Below the pieces are notes generated by a model, which saw nothing but the letters and a program-made list of their open reading frames with translations, was not told the DNA's origin and did not search any database. The translations under genes were made by a program, and so were the position numbers. Positions 57,741 to 64,000 of a stretch of DNA of 64,000 nucleotides are shown one piece after another. Numbering within the stretch: position 1 is the stretch's first letter; each line of letters starts with the position of its first letter. Origin of the DNA: Pagrus major (lineage: Eukaryota; Chordata; Actinopteri; Spariformes; Sparidae). The stretch spans positions 22,950,197 through 23,014,196 of the forward strand of contig NC_133230.1 of assembly GCF_040436345.1 (NCBI RefSeq). The letters run 5' to 3'.

Positions 57741-60700
57741 AGGTACTTTGAATTATCTTTACAGTAAAATGGATGGAGCGAGAGCAGCTACTGCGTATGC
57801 TAATCATCTAAATAAATAAATAAATAAATAACACTTGCTTGCATTAGTCTAGTTTAAGTTTTCTCCAACAGAGGTTTATTTATAAGGGACTTAGTACCGT
57901 TAGTCTTAGTTTAGAGACATTTAATTATGAGGTTTTCTTTAAAAGTCACTGTAACAAAGGACATATTCCACCCATTCTCACCTGCATTGCATCACAAAAG
58001 TAGCCTATAACTGTTGTCTCAATAGAAACTAATAGTTTTGCTATATTCATAGTATCCCAAGACTATATAACCTGATGAACATGGTTGCATAAGGTTTATT
58101 CATTTTTTTAAAATTATTAATTGACTGTCCCACATCACAGCCAAGTCAACACCTCTTAACCCAGAAATCTACCATACCATTTTTTTAAAAAAATAGTGTG
58201 CCCTCTCCATCTACATCTCTCTTCATCCTGTTGGCCTGTTGTTAGTATCCAAAGTGTTTTCCATGTCCCCTTTTCGCCTGGTAGAGAACAGGAAACAAGA
58301 GGCAGGAAACAAGAGGCGTGTGTGTGTGTTTTTGTGTCCCGCTTCAACTTTGAGCCAGTGTCCCTTCATGCATGTGTGTTTTCCTCTCTGTGCAGTGTAT
58401 GTGTCTCTGTGCTCTGATTTGCACCATTTTGCAATTGATCACTGACTTTTATTTGTCAGGCTCGGATCTCAGTAGAAGCGTCTCACCTCCCCGTCTGGAT
58501 TAAGGTCAAACACTAAGAGGATTTAGGGCTGCAGAGTCAGTTACTCATGAGGGACTGGTTTGTGTTTTGTCAGTGATGCCTTTGCTTTGTGATGTTCACG
58601 TTTAGGCCACAGGCCGTCTCCCTGAGTGATATACCAGATTGTTTGGGGGTTTTCTTTGAAAGTTGCATGAGAATCCCAAAGCTCTCGGTACATTAAAAAA
58701 AGCCAGATAATATAGAATAGATGTAATTGTTTTTAATATTACATGATGTGTGGTCATTTAGAATTTGTTTTGAACTTGAGTGTATTTCCTGTGTAGTCAT
58801 GCTGTAATTAAACTTGGATTGAAGTAGGAAACTGTGGAAAAGCTTTGTGGTTATCAGTGATCTAACTAAGACAGGCTTTAGGATCCCCCCCTCCCCAGCC
58901 TTGATCTTACACTTGAAGGTTGAAGATAACAAACTGGGAAAGTAATCTTGTCCTCTCTCCTTCTGGTGCTTTTCTTAAACTCCTGATTATGTTTGAATGT
59001 GGTTTAAATACTGGAGTATGTTGTGTCAATTCACTATAAACATCCCTCCCTACAGTTTGATAGTTAAATGAACACCAGTGCAAATTTGCATATGCCATCT
59101 ATGTAGTGTACACACAGCTTGTGTGAGTTACAGATATGCTTGTTTCACTTTGCCTGCACTAGTGAATGTTGTAGAATCAGATTTTGTTGGTTTTTTTTGT
59201 TGGTTTTTTGAGTGACAGCCAGTGTGAAAACAATTAATTCTCTGCTTTCTACAACCAAAGGTTAAAAAGCTTTCAGTATCTAATGCTGCATTCACATGCT
59301 CCCCGGATGGTCCCATTTCCTGAGTTGGGAAGTCAATCTTCCGCCTTCGGTGTGTTCATGTGCGTCATGTCGGAATGAGGGAGCAACATGAATGCCAAAA
59401 AGAAGTTGTATTGCATTTTATCGCTCAGTGTTTAAACAACAGCTTGACAGCTGTTTCCAGTATTTGAGTGACAAGGAAGAGCAAAGGAAACGATACAGTG
59501 ACCATACAATACATAGATTTGGTGAAAGTTTCTTACCGTCAACCCAATGTTTACTTTCGTCCACCATTCTTCAGCATCATATGACATCAACTCGGCAACA
59601 AAATTATGAACTCTCTCTGTTCAATAACAGAGAGAGTTACTTCTTTCAATAACCACATTATATGGACTTTAAGTCGGCTTGGTGGCAACACCAATGGTAA
59701 AACAACCATGTTGGTCCACCATCTACTCATTTTTTCACTCAGCTGAACACAATTTTTTACGCATCAATCACAGTAGTAGAATTCTTCTTACTGTTCATTT
59801 GTCACAAGGGTAGGCTACGATCCACATAAATCAAAATATAGAGGAAGTCACACCAAATTTCCAACTATATTTCTCAGCATTACAGTAAAATATACTCTCT
59901 CACTCTACTTGCCAGTTGTAAATCGCCTAATCTTTTCTGCTAGTTTGGGCCTTGATGGTAGGTCGGTCCTTTGATGTGTGAAATCATCATCTCTCTTGGC
60001 CGTTAACCCACATTGAGCACAGACATCTATTGTAAACAAAGATTTTTTCTCCAATAATAGATGTGCTACATAACGATAAACTGAGATAACAGCATGTCAG
60101 CTTGTAATTGTACTTTTTATCTCCATTTTATTGTTCGAGCCTTGTGTTACAAAGTCCTGACTGAATGAGTGACTGGAAATTAGCTAGATATAGGTCGACT
60201 GACCAGAAATGACATGGGTTTGATCATGAAGCAGTAAAAGGATGCCTGCTCTGCTTTTAGCTAATTACTGTGACCAATAACATGCAAGGAGCTCTCTTTT
60301 GATGAGTAAGAAAGAAATGGTCAACTGGTTTTTATCTAACACAATGGAATCAACTATTCAAAAAATCATCTTTAAGTTTCCTATTTCTTGTCAACTGAGC
60401 TGTAGAAGTAATGTCAGTAATGTAACAAAATATGTGAAAGATGCAAGGTCATTGTTTTCTTGCCTCATCTAGGTCCAAAAGACATAATGGAGATAGTCAC
60501 TACAGGTTACTGTCTCCAGTCTCTCTCAAGGGTGGATTCACCATTATGCTGAGTTGATGTACCTGTTGAACTTTGAGTGGATGCATCAGCAGTTTCCACC
60601 AGCCACCCTCTATGGCGTTTGACGTCAATCCCTGCAGCTAATAGGATAGTCAAGCATAGCGTCAGCACTTTTGCTTTGCTGTGGTTGTAGGATTAACTGT

Positions 60701-62182
60701 CAAGAAGCGTTGATGACATGCATACGAAAATACAGATTGTCAACACGAAATTCAGGCTGAGGCGATCCACTTGGTTGTAGTCTGCATCTGCATGGGTCCA
60801 AGTGCTGTTATCAAATACAGAGTACTGTCTTCCAATTTTAATATACAGCCAAATGATTAAAGGTGTACATTTTGTCGCAGACAACAGCGCTTAAGATAGC
60901 CAGCCAGCTATATGCTCTTCTTGTCTAATGCTGCATTCCAGACAACTCAGAACTCGAACCTCCAACTAGGAAAAGTACAATGGAAAGACAGTCAAAGTCA
61001 GACTTTCTACTTGTAAACTCTGGGCACATTCATCTACCCCAAAATAGGTCATCACACATCAATGGCAGCACCCATGGGAAGGGGGTAGGGTATATTTGTA
61101 GACTACAGTACTGTATAATTTGTGTAAGGCTAGGCAAATACAATGTTCAGATATGTTGCCAAGTATGAAAGTGCTGTAAAACAAAATATAAAATGGTGTT
61201 TGTTACCTCATTTGGCATTGTTATTTTGTTTATAATGCATGGAGGCAGCACTGCTGAGGGGGTCAGTTGTGTGTACACATAATTTTTGGCGTCTTGCACC
61301 AGGAACACTTTGAGGAAGTTTCAACTAGGGAATTCCGACCTTCAACGTTATGTGTAAGGCAGCATTAGACTTCCAAATGATGCCCAAATGGCTGTTGACT
61401 TACATAATATACACTCAGCAAGTGCACCTGAAAAAAATGTCATAGTTTAATTGTGTTAGCTTGGTCTCTATGCAGGCCAAAAACACTGTGAAAGAAATGA
61501 GATGCTGCAGACTGAATTGTTTTGGCTGGGCAGTTCACCATGTCAGGTCACTTCAGGTAGTGTTGTCCTCACAAGAGAGACAACCCCAGTCGCGTGCCAG
61601 AAGAAAATCCTCTCTTACAAGATCAGTGTAGGAATAGCAGGTTAATGAAAAATGAAGCAGACAGCAGCAGTGGGTCAGATCTGAATCACATAATGCAAAT
61701 GACTGAGGAATGCCTCTAGAGATCAGTTTGATGGTAAAATCATTCCCATGTTTTACTTTTTTGATATTAGTCTCCATGTCAAGTAAGAGACGACATTTAC
61801 AGACAAAATATTGTGTTTAAAGGATTTCATGATTTGTTAGGTTTAGTTAAGTGACGATGCAGTAAATGCTGCCATGCATATCAGACAGGTGCTTAACAAA
61901 AAAAAAAACAGTGACAGAGAGAAGTTACCCTCACAGTGGATTTATGTTTGCTCAGGTGTTAAATCACTAGCGCTGACACCAACTTGTATTTGTCAGCTAT
62001 AAAGAAAATGTGAAATACTTATTGTGTAGCTATGCAAGCCTTGGGGAGCCAGCAATGGGACTGGCTTTGAGGCAAATTCAGTTTGTTTGAAATCCTTCAG
62101 TAAAAATGCAAATGTGTGTACTATACTTTGCATTTCAAGCCACATATGTGCTTTTGTTTATTCATGTTCCCCCCCCGTCCAG
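57679..62182 (+). other. myo6: myo6 intron 1 with repeat content
   Basis: About 4.5 kb without recognisable coding exons. It holds an (AAAT)n run at about 57808-57831, a 14-base tandem duplication near 58289-58316, a TG run near 58320, a MITE-like element at 60923-61370, and a possible related copy starting near 59277. Confidence 0.55.
60923..61370. mobile_element. MITE-like element with TIR GTCTAATGCTGC
   Basis: The left end GTCTAATGCTGCATTCC and the right end (reverse complement GTCTAATGCTGCCTTAC) are inverted repeats. The next bases also pair (CCAACTAGG near the left, CCCTAGTTG on the reverse of the right). About 448 bases with no transposase frame. A similar left end (TCTAATGCTGCATTC) occurs near 59277, suggesting a second, degraded copy. 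Confidence 0.7.
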
Positions 62183-62212
62183 TTTTGTGGTCGTGCTGAC
62201 TGGAGGCAAGCC
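62183..62212 (+). other. myo6: myo6 5' UTR part of exon 2
   Basis: Thirty untranslated bases between the acceptor and the ATG. The frame is open upstream of the ATG, but no in-frame ATG precedes it in the exon. Confidence 0.8.
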
Positions 62213-62329
62213 ATGGAGGATGGGAAGCCAGTGTGGGCGCCCCACCCCACCGACGGGTTCCAGCTGGGCATGATCGTTGACATAGGAGCCGACGCGCTCA
62301 CCATAGAACCACTGAACCAGAGGGGCAAG
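62213..62329 (+). CDS. myo6: Unconventional myosin VI, first coding exon (partial gene)
   Basis: The exon starts at 62183 after acceptor CCCCGTCCAG and ends at 62329 before donor GTGGGT. The ATG at 62213 sits in a strong Kozak context (AAGCCATGG). It encodes exactly 39 residues, starting [20 protein letters not shown] and ending [10 protein letters not shown]; only a few residues differ from the human MYO6 N-terminus, so the family call is secure. This is the N-terminal SH3-like segment ahead of the motor domain. Myosin VI walks to actin minus ends and works in endocytosis, Golgi integrity and hair-cell stereocilia. Exon 3 (would begin TFLALIN) was not found before 64,000, so the rest is outside the window. 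Teleosts carry two copies (a and b); this exon cannot tell which. Confidence 0.95.
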
Positions 62330-63529
62330 GTGGGTCACCACACACAAGCACACTCACAGGCACATGCACACAGCATAGTACAGCTTTCCATTCACAGGCA
62401 AAGTAAGACCTACTGGGAAAATGTTTTCCCTTCAAGTGGCACTGCAATTTGTTGTGAAAATTGCTCATTCAATGAGTGCATAAATTGGGTGTTGTTTACC
62501 TTAATCCCAGGAGGGTGCCCACAGCATACACAGTTACATTCATTCAGAAGTACAAGTACAAGAATAATATTTAAAAACTGACATTTTCTGTAATCCTGTA
62601 GCAGTCTTGTCTAAAGCGCGATTTCAGGTAGAAAGGCGTTGGCACAACAATGTGTAAAATGCTAGAAACATGAGAGACCACATGTACAGAGACATGAATA
62701 AATAAAGAGAGCAGCAGCAGGTGCGCTGATAGTGTTGCCTAGAGGGAGAGCTGCTCATTAGGAGGTAAAGGCCACCTGTTACATCTGAGCCGTCACATGT
62801 CCCCAGCAAGCAGGCCTCTGGTGTTTACAACAGACATGTACTCCAACAGTTGCCCCTGCATTTGTTTGTTGGAAGTGTTCTCACAGCTAATGTATATACA
62901 TTTTGGTTTTTCAGCAGAGGCTCAAGTGTTACTAATAACATTAACCATGGCTCAGCTCTGTTAAAGTGTCACAGCGAGTCATGACAGTGAGCTAGCATTC
63001 GCAATAGACCCTTTTCATGGCAGACATTTTGACTTCTCAAAGCAGGGAAAGCACAGGTGGAATTTATACTATTGATGACTGCTGCATGTAATTAGGGTGA
63101 GCTAGTTCCCGGGCTCTGTTGTTGTGCATGCTCATTCACCGACATGGCTTTCTGGGACACTTAATAGAATGGAGCCATTGTTAACGTTGTTGGTAAAACC
63201 TGTGCTTTTCCTACTTTGTGAAGTTTTGGGACCCTGAAACTGAAGCAGCTAAATGGTATTAAGCCATTATCCATTTTATTGTTTTCACCTGTTTTTGACC
63301 AGTCAAAATGTCCACCATTAGAGTGGTCTATTACTAAGTGTTATGGCTTTACATTTCTCTTGATCTTTTATTCAGAGGAGCCTTATACAGTATGTCTCTG
63401 GTTAAAATGGGTCATGCTCATAAAAAATACATTTGTTCACTGCCACAATATCTACCCTTTTTAAATAACAATGTAGTCAGAAAACCCTGTGTTTGCACTG
63501 CAATATAGTCCCAACTGACAGATAAGTGC

Positions 63530-64000
63530 ATAATACAACCCCAATTCCAAAAAATTGGGACATCGAGGAAAACATAAATAAGATAAATTAAGATAATCCT
63601 TTATTAGTTCCAAAACAGGGAAATATGCATTATTACAAAGGGGATAACAACAATAGAGAAGCATCAATAAAAACCGTTATAATAAATAAGTAAAAAAGCA
63701 AGATATGAACAAGAGAACAAATATAAACCAGTTGGAACAAGTTAAGAAACAAACTCAACATTTGAAAATTATTTACATATTGGACTGCAAATTTGAATAC
63801 ATAAATAAGCACAACAGAATGAATTGCTAATCCTTTTTGACATATACTCAATTTAAAGCATTACAAAGACAATATATTAAATGTTTTACCCCATCAACTG
63901 CATTGATTTTTGTAAATTTATACTTACTCTAAATTTGATGCAAGCAACATATTTCAGACAAGTTGGGAGAAGGGTGACAAAAGACTGGGAAAGTTGTGGA
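63530..64000 (+). mobile_element. Teleost inverted-repeat element, interrupted and cut by window end
   Basis: Starts with ACAACCCCAATTCCAAAAAA and resumes after 63798 with a segment ending AAGACTGGGAAAGTTGTGGA at 64000. I recognise both as parts of one very common teleost non-autonomous Tc1/mariner-like repeat, in the correct order. It is split by a foreign insertion at 583-798 of the last kilobase (63583-63798), and its right terminus lies outside the window. Confidence 0.75.
63583..63798. mobile_element. Nested retroelement fragment with 11-bp target duplication
   Basis: A 216-base insertion flanked by direct repeats ACATAAATAAG at 63572-63582 and 63799-63809. Its left part (AGATAATCCTTTATTAG) resembles the tail of fish LINE/SINE retroelements. 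Removing it leaves one copy of the flanking 11-mer and rejoins the host repeat in the expected order. Two in-frame stops preclude coding. Confidence 0.72.

Noticed and set aside
62330..64000. Second coding exon of myo6
   Set aside because: No exon encoding the expected TFLALIN-type continuation, with acceptor, was found before the window end.

Overview
This is vertebrate nuclear DNA, almost certainly from a ray-finned fish and probably a percomorph-type teleost. The evidence is short-exon genes with GT-AG introns, compact intergenic spacing in the right half, long CA/GA microsatellites, and several short inverted-repeat elements of types familiar from teleost genomes. There are no operons, phage genes or CRISPR arrays, and I found no undescribed multi-gene system.

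Layout. Positions 1-38,573 form a gene desert. I found no convincing coding exon there, only microsatellites, at least four inverted-repeat (MITE-like) elements or repeat copies, and some long unexplained open frames. Positions 38,574-48,877 (minus strand) hold a nine-exon gene for a two-domain doublecortin protein, called dcdc2c. The model joins in frame at every junction (1,080 coding bases, 359 aa), and three of its exons (41,762-41,843; 39,552-39,652; 38,574-38,723) are short and easily missed. Positions 51,828-53,969 (minus strand) hold colec11 (collectin CL-11 / CL-K1): six exons and 272 aa, with signal peptide, collagen stalk, neck and C-type lectin domain, plus a probable non-coding first exon near 54,561-54,650. 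Positions 57,470-57,740 are a CpG-rich promoter with a perfect cAMP-response palindrome and a probable non-coding first exon of myo6. A 4.5-kb intron leads to the first coding exon of unconventional myosin VI (62,213-62,329, plus strand). The rest of myo6 lies beyond the window.

How the parts relate. The genes do not form a pathway. Dcdc2c is a microtubule-binding protein of the cilium/flagellum-associated doublecortin family, colec11 is a secreted lectin of the complement lectin pathway, and myo6 is a minus-end-directed actin motor. The pairing of colec11 with dcdc2c matches human chromosome 2p25, where COLEC11, ALLC and DCDC2C are neighbours and face a large desert that ends at SOX11. I therefore infer that the 38-kb desert here may be part of a sox11 regulatory landscape. 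I saw no allantoicase (ALLC) exon between the two genes.

The points most worth a second look are: a GC-AG intron in colec11, a one-codon upstream ORF (ATG-TAA) three bases before the colec11 start, a WTD in place of the usual WND calcium-site motif in the lectin domain, a nested transposon insertion with an 11-bp target duplication at the right edge, and a set of MITEs in the dcdc2c introns and the myo6 upstream region.
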